36,716 nucleotides of DNA from Oscillospiraceae bacterium (GTDB lineage Bacteria > Bacillota > Clostridia > Oscillospirales > Acutalibacteraceae): contig JAQXLO010000010.1 of the NCBI GenBank assembly GCA_029012165.1, positions 1 through 36,716 of the forward strand, written 5' to 3'. The notes beneath the pieces were generated by a model that did not search any database, had not been told where the DNA came from, and worked only from the letters and a program-made list of their open reading frames with translations. Each line of letters begins with the position of its first letter. Within the stretch, counting starts at the first letter, position 1. A program made the translations under genes and the position numbers. Shown here one piece after another: positions 16,866 to 25,636 of this stretch.

Positions 16866-17878
16866 TTCGCCAGCTCCTCGGCCAAAGCCGCCGCCAGATT
16901 GCGGGAGGCGATATAGTCCCGCTCGCAGATGACACAGGACGGAGAGTGCAGATAGCGGCAGGGCAGAGAAATCGCCTGCACCGCCACGCCGCCCCGTGTT
17001 TTAAAGATATGTCCCGCATCGTTGCCGCCTGCTACCACAGTTTTCGGCTGGGCAGGGATGCCCTTTTCGGCGGCAATGGCAAAGGTTTTTTCGTACATTT
17101 TCGGCAGGTACACGGTGCGCTTATCCATTTGCGACACCACCGCACCCTTGCCGAGCAGACAAACCTTCTTTTCCCCGCTCACGCCGTCCACATCCGAGGC
17201 CGTTGTCGCCTCCAGCACGATGGCATATTCCGGGTCTATGCGGTACGCTGCCGCCCCTGCGCCGCCCGTGCCGGTCTCCTCCTGTACGGTAAAGGCGAAC
17301 CACAGGTCATATTCCGTTTCCCTGTGCAGAAGTTCCAGCAGGATCGCACAGCCTGCACGGTCGTCCAGCGCACGACCCTTCAGATAACCGTCCCCAAAGG
17401 GCACCACGGCGGAATCAAAATAGGCGCAGTCCCCGAGGGAAACATATTCCTCCGCCTGCGCCCTGTTTTCGGCGCCGATGTCGATCACCATTTCCTCCTG
17501 CTTGGGGTACTGCTTTTCCTCGTCGCCGTGCAAAAGGTGCACGGGCTTCATGCCCAAAACGCCGCTCACAAGCTGTTTGCCCACACGCACAGCCTTGCCG
17601 CACAGCGCCGACACGCTGATGCCGCCCACATTGCCGAATTTCAGGAAGCCCTCCTCGGTGATGTGGGTGATCATCATGCCCACTTCGTCCATGTGCGCAC
17701 AGAGCATCACCCGGTGTGCCGCCCTCTTTTTGCCCTTTTTGAACACGATGAGGTTGCCGATGGCGTCCACGGAATACTCAACATTTTCAGGGAGTTCGGA
17801 AATAATATAGTCACGCACGGCATCCTCCCGCCCGGAGGTACCGTACAGGGAGCAAAGCGCAGTCAATCGTTCGATCAT
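16862..17878 (-). CDS. M42-family aminopeptidase/deblocking peptidase (copy 2)
   Basis: VMLCAHMDEVGMMITHI, GRALDDRAGCAILLE, VQEETGTGGAGAAAY metal/catalytic motifs. Confidence 0.88.
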   Translation of the reverse strand: MIERLTALCSLYGTSGREDAVRDYIISELPENVEYSVDAIGNLIVFKKGKKRAAHRVMLCAHMDEVGMMITHITEEGFLKFGNVGGISVSALCGKAVRVGKQLVSGVLGMKPVHLLHGDEEKQYPKQEEMVIDIGAENRAQAEEYVSLGDCAYFDSAVVPFGDGYLKGRALDDRAGCAILLELLHRETEYDLWFAFTVQEETGTGGAGAAAYRIDPEYAIVLEATTASDVDGVSGEKKVCLLGKGAVVSQMDKRTVYLPKMYEKTFAIAAEKGIPAQPKTVVAGGNDAGHIFKTRGGVAVQAISLPCRYLHSPSCVICERDYIASRNLAAALAEELAK

Positions 17879-18888
17879 ACGGTTTCGCCCTCCTTTTCCA
17901 CATACAGTGCCAAAAGCTGTGCAGTACTTTCAATATCCCGCAGGTCGCAGACCTCCACGCAGGTATGCATATTGCGAATCGGGATAGACAGCAGACCGTT
18001 TCGGCGTCCGCACTTGGAAAAGCCGTAGTCCTCGGCGTTGGTGCCTGTTTTGCCGGGCATGACCTCCACGGTATAGGGAATGCCCGCATCTTTCGCCAGA
18101 GATTGCAGACGGTCGCTGACACAAAAGCTCAGCGCAGAGGAAACGCCGACCAGCGTCCCCTTGCCCATGGGCTTTCCCTGCACATTGTCCACGCCCGGCT
18201 GGGTCGCAAAGCTGACATCCACACAGATCGCCGTGGCATCGTCACTTTGGAAAGCGGCGCCGATGGCACCGCCGCCGGTCACTTCCTCCTGCACGGAAAA
18301 AACGACCGTCAGCTTTTTGCGGATATTCTTCTCTTTCAAAATGTCCAGCGCACGCAGAATCGCCGCCATGCCTGCACGGTCGTCGATGGCGGCGCCGCAG
18401 ACACGGCTGCCGAGCATTTTGCGCATCCCGCCCAAAAGCAGGACACGGTCCCCGGGCGCAATGCATTGTTTTGCTTGCTCCCCGGTCATGCCCACATCCA
18501 CGGCGATGTCTCCCCAGTCCGGGACGGTACTCTCCCCCTTCAGAAGATGGGGCGGCACGGAAACCACCACGCCATACACTTCCCTTTTGCCGAGGATCTT
18601 CACCTCTTGACACGCCATGGTGCGTAAATCGGCGCCGCCGCACTTGCCGACCTTGACGAAGCCCTCGTCCGTCACATGGGTGACCATCAGCCCGATACGG
18701 TCGAGGTGCGCATCCAAAAGGATGCCGTCCCCCTCGCCCTGCATCTCCCCGATCACACTGCCGAGGGCATCCCGGCGCACGGGCATATAGGCAGACAGCA
18801 GTTTTTCTGCCGTCTTTGCTGCATCGTCCTCCGCACCGCAGATGCCCGGCACGGAAAGCAGCTCTGTCAGTAACTGTTCTGTATTCAT
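17875..18888 (-). CDS. M42-family aminopeptidase/deblocking peptidase (copy 1)
   Basis: ILLDAHLDRIGLMVTHV, GAAIDDRAGMAAILRAL, VQEEVTGGGAIGAAF; tandem paralogue of the next gene. Confidence 0.87.
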   Translation of the reverse strand: MNTEQLLTELLSVPGICGAEDDAAKTAEKLLSAYMPVRRDALGSVIGEMQGEGDGILLDAHLDRIGLMVTHVTDEGFVKVGKCGGADLRTMACQEVKILGKREVYGVVVSVPPHLLKGESTVPDWGDIAVDVGMTGEQAKQCIAPGDRVLLLGGMRKMLGSRVCGAAIDDRAGMAAILRALDILKEKNIRKKLTVVFSVQEEVTGGGAIGAAFQSDDATAICVDVSFATQPGVDNVQGKPMGKGTLVGVSSALSFCVSDRLQSLAKDAGIPYTVEVMPGKTGTNAEDYGFSKCGRRNGLLSIPIRNMHTCVEVCDLRDIESTAQLLALYVEKEGETV

Positions 18889-20144
18889 TGCGGTTTCTCC
18901 TTGTTGATCTCCCCGGTAGCCTTGCGCAGAAGCGCACCCTCCTGCACCGGGAAAGGAACCTTAAATTTGAAGTGCATCATGGGATGCGGCACCGATTCGA
19001 GCATTTCCCCCTCCTCGGTTTGCAATTCCTGCACCTTGACCGTCATGGGAGGCTTGCCCTTTTCCAGAATCTCCACTTCATCGCCGTTCCAGAATTTGTT
19101 GCGCTGTTCACAGTGGAGATATTCGCCATCGCAGGACAGCGCCAGCGCACAGGTCTCGTAGTAGCGGCGGTAGACGCCGTCATAAAAAATCTCGGCATTC
19201 TCCCGGGGAGAGCCGAAGAAAAAGCCTGTGCAGTACTCACGGTGACTGACTTTATACACCTCGTCCAATATCCACTGCTCGGGGACATAATCGGGCGAGG
19301 GATTTTGCAAATAGCCGTCGATGGCACAGCGGTAGGCGTTGACCACCACGGAAACGTAGTACGGCGATTTGGCACGTCCCTCGATTTTGAACGAGGTGAT
19401 CCCCGCTTCCACAAGCTCCGGGATGTGGCGGATCATGCACATATCCCGGGCATTGAGGATATATGTACCGTCCCCGTCCTCCCCGATAGGGTAAAATTCG
19501 CCGGGGCGCTTTTCCTCCTGCAAATGGTATGTCCAGCGGCACGGCTGTGCGCAGTCACCCCGGTTGGAGTCCCGCCCCGTCAGATAATTGGACAGCAGAC
19601 ATCTGCCGGAAAAGGACACGCACATGGCGCCGTGGACAAAGCACTCGATCTCCATATCCTCGGGAATATGCGCCCGCATTTCCCGCAGCTCCCGCAAAGA
19701 CAATTCCCTTGCCGGGATGACCCGTTTCGCCCCCAATTCATAAAAGGCGTTGGCGGTTTCGTAGTTGGTGATCCCCGCCTGGGTGGAGATGTGTATCTCC
19801 ATGTTGGGCGTGACACGGCGAATCAGGCGCAGCGTGCCGAAATCGGTGGCAATGAATGCATCGACCCCGCAAGCCTCTGCCTTCGGCAAAAACGCTTCCA
19901 TATCCGACAGCTCATCGTTTCTCGGCAGGGTGTTGCAGGTCAGGTACACCCGCACACCATGGGCATGGGCATAAGTCACGGCGTCCTGCAGCGCATCCAA
20001 GGTAAAGTTGCTCGGCGCAGTACGCATACCAAACTGCGTACCTGCAAGATACACCGCATCCGCACCGAACTGCACCGCCGAACGCAGTGCGTCCATATCG
20101 CCTGCCGGCGCCAAAAGCTCCGGAGTTTTTCTGAGTATTGCCAT
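18885..20144 (-). CDS. U32-family peptidase-like protein
   Basis: PELLAPAGDMDALRSAVQFGADAVYLAG; ECFVHGAMCVSFSGRCLLSNYLTGRDSNRGDCAQPCRW. Confidence 0.93.
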   Translation of the reverse strand: MAILRKTPELLAPAGDMDALRSAVQFGADAVYLAGTQFGMRTAPSNFTLDALQDAVTYAHAHGVRVYLTCNTLPRNDELSDMEAFLPKAEACGVDAFIATDFGTLRLIRRVTPNMEIHISTQAGITNYETANAFYELGAKRVIPARELSLRELREMRAHIPEDMEIECFVHGAMCVSFSGRCLLSNYLTGRDSNRGDCAQPCRWTYHLQEEKRPGEFYPIGEDGDGTYILNARDMCMIRHIPELVEAGITSFKIEGRAKSPYYVSVVVNAYRCAIDGYLQNPSPDYVPEQWILDEVYKVSHREYCTGFFFGSPRENAEIFYDGVYRRYYETCALALSCDGEYLHCEQRNKFWNGDEVEILEKGKPPMTVKVQELQTEEGEMLESVPHPMMHFKFKVPFPVQEGALLRKATGEINKEKPQ

Positions 20145-20159
20145 GGTTTCACTTCCTGT

Positions 20160-21539
20160 TTAGCCTGCATTGCGCAGGGCGATCTCCGTTTTATAGCGGT
20201 TATGCTCGGCGTTGGTACGGGCAAGGTAAATGTTGCCCTGCTTGTCGTGCTGGAAATAGTAGTAATCCGTTTCGTCCGGGTACAGCGCCGCTCGAATCGC
20301 CGCTTCGCCGGGATTGCAGATGGGACCTGCGGGCAGCTTGGGACAGGCGTAGGTATTGTACGCCTGACGGTATTTTGCGCCCAGCGATTCGCCCACCACG
20401 GGCGTGACGTAGTTGTCGATGTAGTTGTAGGTCGAGTCGCAGTCCAGCGTCGGGAAGCCTGTGGGATTGTTTAAACGGTTGTGCAGAACGGAAGAAACCT
20501 GCGTCATCTGTTCCTCGTTGGCCGCCTCACGCTGGATGATGGAGGCGATGCGGATGATCTCGTCCACGGAGTAGCCCAGTTCGTCGGCACGCTGTTGGTA
20601 CTCATCCGTCCAGATCTCGCCGAAGCGGTCAAGGAAACGCTTGAGCACGCTGCTGGCGTTGTTGTCCACAAAGAACTCGTAGGTATCCGGGAACAGGTAC
20701 CCCTCTAACAAAAGGTACCGTGCGTCGGTATTGGCAGATTTGGCACTCGACAAAAACGGTTCGTTGAAGTTGGAATTCTGAATGGTCTTGTAGAGGTAAT
20801 CCGCTTCGCAGACCCCGTACTTTTCCAGCTTGTCAAAGATTTGCTTGGCCGACCAGCCCTCGGGGAAATACAGCGTGACCGTTTCGGTCAGCTGCTGGTT
20901 CTCCTTGACACGGTTGAGCATCCCCTCCAGACCCATGCTCGCCTTGAGCGTCACGATGCCCGACACATACACCGGTTCCTTTTTGGCGGAGCGGATCTTG
21001 TTCTCCACCTTATAAAACAGCTTGCAGATCAACGGACGCTTCACCAGACCCTCCTTGGCCAAAACGTGGATCACGTCCTCCGTGGTGGCGTCGTCCGGTA
21101 TCTCCACTGCCACAGGTTCGGAGCTGCGGTTGATGGCAAGGATGTCATTGACGGCAGAGATTCCGATGCCCGACAGCAAAGCCGTGCACAAAAACACCGA
21201 GATCAGCACCTTGGCCGTCGCCGTGAGATAGCTGACTTTTTTCTTCTTTTTCTTCTTTTTGGTGCCGGTGGGTTTCGTTGTCTGCCTCGTCTGCACCGGT
21301 TGAGGGCGGCGAGGCTCCACGGGACGGGGCGTCTGCACCGGCTCCTGCACCGCTGATTTTCTTGAATGGTTGGAAAAGTAAACCTCTCCCTTGTACACCG
21401 GCTGGTTCTGCGCATAGGGCATATCGCCGAAGCCGCCCACATCATCGTCGATGTGAACGTGGAAATTGCGCACCTTTTCACTGCGGTCACTGTATGTGCC
21501 GCTGTCTTCACTGCGCAGATTGCGCTCATGCTCATCCAT
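20160..21539 (-). CDS. mltG: Endolytic transglycosylase MltG
   Basis: Lys-rich then TM helix; VEIPDDATTEDVIHVLAKEGLV; ASIIQREAANEEQMTQVSSVLHNRLNNPTGFPTLDCDSTYNY; LPAGPICNPGEAAIRAALYPDETDYYYF; RBS AAGGAGG before 21539. Confidence 0.92.
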   Translation of the reverse strand: MDEHERNLRSEDSGTYSDRSEKVRNFHVHIDDDVGGFGDMPYAQNQPVYKGEVYFSNHSRKSAVQEPVQTPRPVEPRRPQPVQTRQTTKPTGTKKKKKKKKVSYLTATAKVLISVFLCTALLSGIGISAVNDILAINRSSEPVAVEIPDDATTEDVIHVLAKEGLVKRPLICKLFYKVENKIRSAKKEPVYVSGIVTLKASMGLEGMLNRVKENQQLTETVTLYFPEGWSAKQIFDKLEKYGVCEADYLYKTIQNSNFNEPFLSSAKSANTDARYLLLEGYLFPDTYEFFVDNNASSVLKRFLDRFGEIWTDEYQQRADELGYSVDEIIRIASIIQREAANEEQMTQVSSVLHNRLNNPTGFPTLDCDSTYNYIDNYVTPVVGESLGAKYRQAYNTYACPKLPAGPICNPGEAAIRAALYPDETDYYYFQHDKQGNIYLARTNAEHNRYKTEIALRNAG

Positions 21540-22107
21540 AGTGTAAACCTCCTTGAGAGATTGTATCAAAAGTCGAATAACCCGAAGCCGTCACGACGGA
21601 ATGCATCGGAACATCCCACGGCTCTTTGGGCAAAGCATCCGATAATGTATAGCAAAGCGCCATGGTCAACATGGGCGTCTTTTGCAAAAAGCGGTCGTAA
21701 TACCCACCGCCGAAGCCGAGCCTCGTGCCGCATTTGTCCACCGCCAGCGCCGGCACGATGCACAGATCCTGCTTTTGCGGCCATATCGCCGAGCAGTGCG
21801 AGTGCGGCTCCAAAATTCCGTAGGCGCCGGCTTCCAGCGCCGCTTCGTTGTCCACACGGTGAAAGGTCATCGTCCGATTCTCCCCGCACCGGGGCACGGC
21901 AACCGTCTTGTCCATTGCCCATGCCGCACGCAGGATGCGGCGGGTATCCACCTCCGAAGGCATGGACACATACAGGAAAACGGTCTGCGCCTCACGGAAC
22001 GCTCCGCTTTGCAGAACGTATTGTGCAATGATCGCATCCCTTTGCGCTTTATCGGTCATGGAACGGCGTTCCCGCAAAAACCGGCTGCGAAGCTCCGCCT
22101 TGGTCAT
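21532..22107 (-). CDS. 5-formyltetrahydrofolate cyclo-ligase family protein
   Basis: MTKAELRSRFLRERRSM...VDKCGTRLGFGGGYYDRFL. Confidence 0.9.
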   Translation of the reverse strand: MTKAELRSRFLRERRSMTDKAQRDAIIAQYVLQSGAFREAQTVFLYVSMPSEVDTRRILRAAWAMDKTVAVPRCGENRTMTFHRVDNEAALEAGAYGILEPHSHCSAIWPQKQDLCIVPALAVDKCGTRLGFGGGYYDRFLQKTPMLTMALCYTLSDALPKEPWDVPMHSVVTASGYSTFDTISQGGLHYG

Positions 22108-22640
22108 GGGCACTGGATGGCGTCGTGGATCTGTTGAGCCGTCTCTGCGCCGCAGAGTGCCTGCGTGATGCAAAAGCCGAAATCCAGCGCCACACCCGCA
22201 CCCTTGGCAGTGATAATATTGCCGTCCCGGCAAACGCTGTCCGGGGACAGCTCGGCGCCGAGAAGATCCTTTTCAAATCCGGGAAAACAGGTTGCCCGCT
22301 TGCCCGCCAGCAGTCCCATGTGTCCGAGAATGGACGGGGCGGCGCAGATGGCACAGACCAGACCGCCCTGCTCATATGTTTGACGCACCAAACGGCAGAC
22401 CGTCTCGCTCTTTTCCAAATTCAGCGTACCCGGCATTCCGCCCGGCAGGATCACCGCCTCGGGCTGTTCTGCCAGAGAATCCACCGTGACATCACAGACA
22501 ACAGGGATGCCGTGGGCGCCCATCACGGTACTGCCCGTGACGCCCACCGTCTTGACACACTGCCCTGCACGGCGCAGGATGTCCAGCGGCGCCAGCGCCT
22601 CGATCTCCTCAAAGCCTTCAGCTAAAAATAAATAGATCAT
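22104..22640 (-). CDS. DJ-1/PfpI family protein
   Basis: MIYLFLAEGFEEIEALAPLDILRRAG; VILPGGMPG; VCAICAAPSILGHMGLLAGKRATCFPG. Confidence 0.92.
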   Translation of the reverse strand: MIYLFLAEGFEEIEALAPLDILRRAGQCVKTVGVTGSTVMGAHGIPVVCDVTVDSLAEQPEAVILPGGMPGTLNLEKSETVCRLVRQTYEQGGLVCAICAAPSILGHMGLLAGKRATCFPGFEKDLLGAELSPDSVCRDGNIITAKGAGVALDFGFCITQALCGAETAQQIHDAIQCP

Positions 22641-22651
22641 ATGTGCATCTC

Positions 22652-23479
22652 CTATTCCATGGGAAAGCTTAAAAAAGCATTTTCAAGCGGTATTGTTTGC
22701 CGTGCGCTCCACAGCATCCCGCCCTTTTGCAGTCTGCCGATGGGTGCATCCGCAGGCAAAATCAGCGTCAGCTCGTTCTCTGTGGTCAGAGACAGCAAAG
22801 CGTGGACGCCTTTGCCGAAGTTTTCCGGCGCAGAAAGCAGGAAACACTCCTCCCCCACTGCGGCAAACGCCGAAGCATCTGCGGCGGTATAGGCACCACG
22901 AAACTTTGCCTGCTCTCGCAAAGCATAGTCCAAAGACGGCTCTGACCAGAGAATGCCGTCTCTCGTCTGCTGATCCCGAAGCAGGAACGCCTTGGCCTGC
23001 GCCGGGTCGCAGGATGCCGCAGCGGCAAACGGCGCGAGCGCTTCCCGACTGCCGTGCCAGACTTTTCGGGAGAAAGCTTCTTGGAACCCGAAGCGCTCGT
23101 AGTAGCGGTAAAGTCCGTCCCCGGCGGGCAGCAGTACGATCCCGTCCGTTTTTTCCGCAAGGCACCTTTGCTGTGCGGCACGGAGCAGATCTCCCATATA
23201 ACCATGCCCACGGTACTGCGGCAGTGTGGCGGCGGCAAAAAGATAATAGACCGAGAAGATTTCCTCGGCTGCTTTCAGCTTTGCGGACAACAGAAACAGC
23301 TGGGAAACGACGGCACTGCTTTGGGTGTACACCAGCGTATGGGGCAGTGCACAGCGATTGTCCAGAAAAAAACGGATGTACGCTTCGCTGTCCCCAAACA
23401 CGGTTTGCCAAACGTGAACGATCTGCGGCAGATCGTCCCGGGTCGCCGCACGAATTTCAGTCTTTGCAAATGGCTTCAT
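22652..23479 (-). CDS. GNAT-family N-acetyltransferase
   Basis: IRAATRDDLPQIVHVWQTVFGDSEAYIRFFL; LFAAATLPQYRGHGYMGDLLRA; YRYYERFGF. Confidence 0.82.
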   Translation of the reverse strand: MKPFAKTEIRAATRDDLPQIVHVWQTVFGDSEAYIRFFLDNRCALPHTLVYTQSSAVVSQLFLLSAKLKAAEEIFSVYYLFAAATLPQYRGHGYMGDLLRAAQQRCLAEKTDGIVLLPAGDGLYRYYERFGFQEAFSRKVWHGSREALAPFAAAASCDPAQAKAFLLRDQQTRDGILWSEPSLDYALREQAKFRGAYTAADASAFAAVGEECFLLSAPENFGKGVHALLSLTTENELTLILPADAPIGRLQKGGMLWSARQTIPLENAFLSFPME

Positions 23480-24344
23480 ATTTTTTCAGCAGTTTATACG
23501 GGTGGTAGGACAGCTTTGCCTTGCGCAGTCCCTCGTCGCCCGTATCCTCCTCACGGTTAATGTAGCGGTACTCCCGGAGCGTCCGTGCGGCAAACTCCCG
23601 ATTGATCATCGGATAGGCGCCGCGCACATCGGCAAACGCCTTTTCAAAATGCGTGCAGAACATTCGGCTGCTCATCTCTTCGCCGATGGTGAACGCCACC
23701 ACTTCTCCGCCCTTGCGCAGAAGCGCACCTTTGAATCCCAGCGCCGCATAGTTGTCAAATGCCCGCATCAGCGCCTGACACTCCTGCCGAAGTTCTTCCT
23801 CATTTTTGGCGATATTTTTTTGCAGCCACTGCTTGTCCATTTCGATGCAGTCTGGCAGATTGTCGGGGGTGATCTCCTCATATGTCCAATCCCCGTCCCG
23901 CTCAAAGGCGGCGATGTGGTTGCGCTTGCCGTGATACTTTTTCCCGGACAGCGCCGCCAGATCGGACTGCGCATAAATATAGTCAAAAAAATCTCTGTTT
24001 TCTCTAAAAAGAAAGCGATCGGGATAGAGCGTTTCCAAAAGCGTTTTGTCCTCTTGCGTCACACCGAAAAAGCGCAGCAGGTTGCCCCTTTGCACAGCGT
24101 CCCGGTGCAGCTCGTCCACCGCTTTGCGCAAATCGCCGTGCCCCATGGGGAAACAGTACATCCCGTCCTCCGTACCGCTCAGGGAAATAAAATAGTCCTC
24201 AAAGCGAACGATGCGTGTTTTGTACACAGGGCTCCAGACAAACACGTTGCCGAAGCAGTACTCACAGCTCTCCCTACCCGCAGACTCGATCAACGCCGTG
24301 ACCCACTGCCTGTCCTCGATCTGCGGATCCTTAAAATCCAACAT
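23457..24344 (-). CDS. DUF2156 / phosphatidylglycerol lysyltransferase-like domain protein
   Basis: MLDFKDPQIEDRQWVTALIE...ESCEYCFGNVFVW...KKYHGKRNHIAAFERDGDWTYEEIT...YPMINREFAARTL; RBS AGGAGA before 24344. Confidence 0.83.
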   Translation of the reverse strand: MLDFKDPQIEDRQWVTALIESAGRESCEYCFGNVFVWSPVYKTRIVRFEDYFISLSGTEDGMYCFPMGHGDLRKAVDELHRDAVQRGNLLRFFGVTQEDKTLLETLYPDRFLFRENRDFFDYIYAQSDLAALSGKKYHGKRNHIAAFERDGDWTYEEITPDNLPDCIEMDKQWLQKNIAKNEEELRQECQALMRAFDNYAALGFKGALLRKGGEVVAFTIGEEMSSRMFCTHFEKAFADVRGAYPMINREFAARTLREYRYINREEDTGDEGLRKAKLSYHPYKLLKKYEAICKD

Positions 24345-24349
24345 ATCCG

Positions 24350-25015
24350 TTAAATCTCCTTTGATACGATCTGCGCCGTTTGCGCAGCGATACTTTCGAT
24401 ACTGTGCGGTGCGTCGCCGTCTGCACAGTCGAGCACGTGCCACCCGAGCCTTTGCGCCGCATACAGCGCCGCCGTGCGGCAAGAGCGCAAATAGGCTATG
24501 TTGGCTTCGTGAATATCCTTTTTGGCGGCGTCGCCCTCATAGCGCTTGAGAAGAAGTTTTTGGGAAATGTCAATGGGCATATCCAGATAGACCACGCAAT
24601 CGGGTCTGGGCACGCCGAGCTTGTCGTACTCGAAATCCTCCAGCCAGCAAAGGTACTCGTCCCATTGCGCACGGGGCAGCTTTTGCAGCTGATGGTACGC
24701 ATTGGAGGTGGTGTAGCGGTCTGCCAAAATGATCTGTCCCGCTTCGTAGTCCGCCTTCCATTTGCGCAGGTAGTTGGCCGCTCTGTCCACGGCGTAAAAG
24801 GCGGAAGCCGTGTATGCATTGACGCTCTGCGGATCGGTGCCGAATGCGCCGCCGAGATACATCCGTACCAGGGCGCTGGAGTCGTCCTCGTAGTCGGGAA
24901 GCTTGATTTTGCGGGTGGTTTTTCCCATGGCGATGAGCGCCTTTTCCAGCTCCAAAAGCTGTGTGCTCTTTCCGCTCCCGTCCAGTCCTTCCAATACGAT
25001 CAGCTTGCCGGCCAT
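24350..25015 (-). CDS. tmk: Thymidylate kinase-like P-loop kinase
   Basis: MAGKLIVLEGLDGSGKSTQLLELEKAL, ILADRYTTSNAYHQ; GGAGG 7 nt before the ATG at 25015 (upstream ATGs at 25021/25030 too close to the RBS). Confidence 0.85.
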   Translation of the reverse strand: MAGKLIVLEGLDGSGKSTQLLELEKALIAMGKTTRKIKLPDYEDDSSALVRMYLGGAFGTDPQSVNAYTASAFYAVDRAANYLRKWKADYEAGQIILADRYTTSNAYHQLQKLPRAQWDEYLCWLEDFEYDKLGVPRPDCVVYLDMPIDISQKLLLKRYEGDAAKKDIHEANIAYLRSCRTAALYAAQRLGWHVLDCADGDAPHSIESIAAQTAQIVSKEI

Positions 25016-25030
25016 ATCCATTTCCTCCAT

Positions 25031-25052
25031 AATTTGTGCGGTGTTGCCTTAA
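25031..25052. repeat. Dispersed repeat, half-element copy B
   Basis: AATTTGTGCGGTGTTGCCTTAA vs AATTTGTGCGGCGTAGCCTTAA in copy A. Confidence 0.7.
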
Positions 25053-25077
25053 CAAATTCTTCCTCATGTTAAAGTTT

Positions 25078-25106
25078 ATTATACATTATCGCAGGATAAA
25101 AATCAA
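25078..25106 (-). promoter_or_regulatory. Sigma-A-type promoter for the tmk-led operon
   Basis: Minus strand TTGATT - 17 bp - TATAAT. Confidence 0.7.
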
Positions 25107-25131
25107 TAGGCAAGACACAAAGTCCGTGCGC

Positions 25132-25191
25132 AAATAAAAAAAGCAGACAGGCGCAGCCGCCCTTCAAAAAAAGCTGCCGTCCCCTGTCTGC
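25132..25191 (-). terminator. Rho-independent terminator of the DUF1294 gene
   Basis: Minus strand GCAGACAGG...GGCAGC...GCTGC...CCTGTCTGC followed by TTTTTTTATTT. Confidence 0.85.
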
Positions 25192-25205
25192 GATCTGCGC
25201 AGAAA

Positions 25206-25478
25206 TTATCTGAATTGGAAAAATAAAAATCCCCCGACACACGCCGTTTGCACAAGGAAAATACACGGAATGCCGAGCATGAATTTTTTGTGCCGTGTTT
25301 TGTGCCGAATCAGGCGCATGGCTGTGTACATCGCCGCACTGCCGCCCAGCACCGCCAGAAGCAAGAGTGTCTTTTCCGGCACACGACGGCGGTGCGCTTG
25401 GGCGTTTCGTTTGTCCAAAACCGTCACGAAAACGGATAGTGCAGAAACAAACAGGATATAATACACAAAAAAGCGCAT
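25206..25478 (-). CDS. DUF1294 family membrane protein
   Basis: MRFFVYYILFVSALSVFVTVLDKRNA...RVPEKTLLLLAVLGGSAAMYTAMRLIRHKTRHKKFMLGIP. Confidence 0.88.
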   Translation of the reverse strand: MRFFVYYILFVSALSVFVTVLDKRNAQAHRRRVPEKTLLLLAVLGGSAAMYTAMRLIRHKTRHKKFMLGIPCIFLVQTACVGGFLFFQFR

Positions 25479-25537
25479 TTCTCTCCCTCCTGCGTACAGC
25501 ATACCACACTTTTGTGTTTTCGGCAATGGCTTTTGAA

Positions 25538-25566
25538 TTGACGAAAAAAGGCGGATATGCTATAAT
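25538..25566 (+). promoter_or_regulatory. Sigma-A-type promoter for the nucleotide-sugar dehydrogenase
   Basis: TTGACG - 17 bp - TATAAT. Confidence 0.75.
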
Positions 25567-25636
25567 ATTGTGCAGTGTACGGGATGTGCCGCTTTCGGGT
25601 ACGGCGCTGTTCATTCCCGTTTTCGAGGAGGCACCT

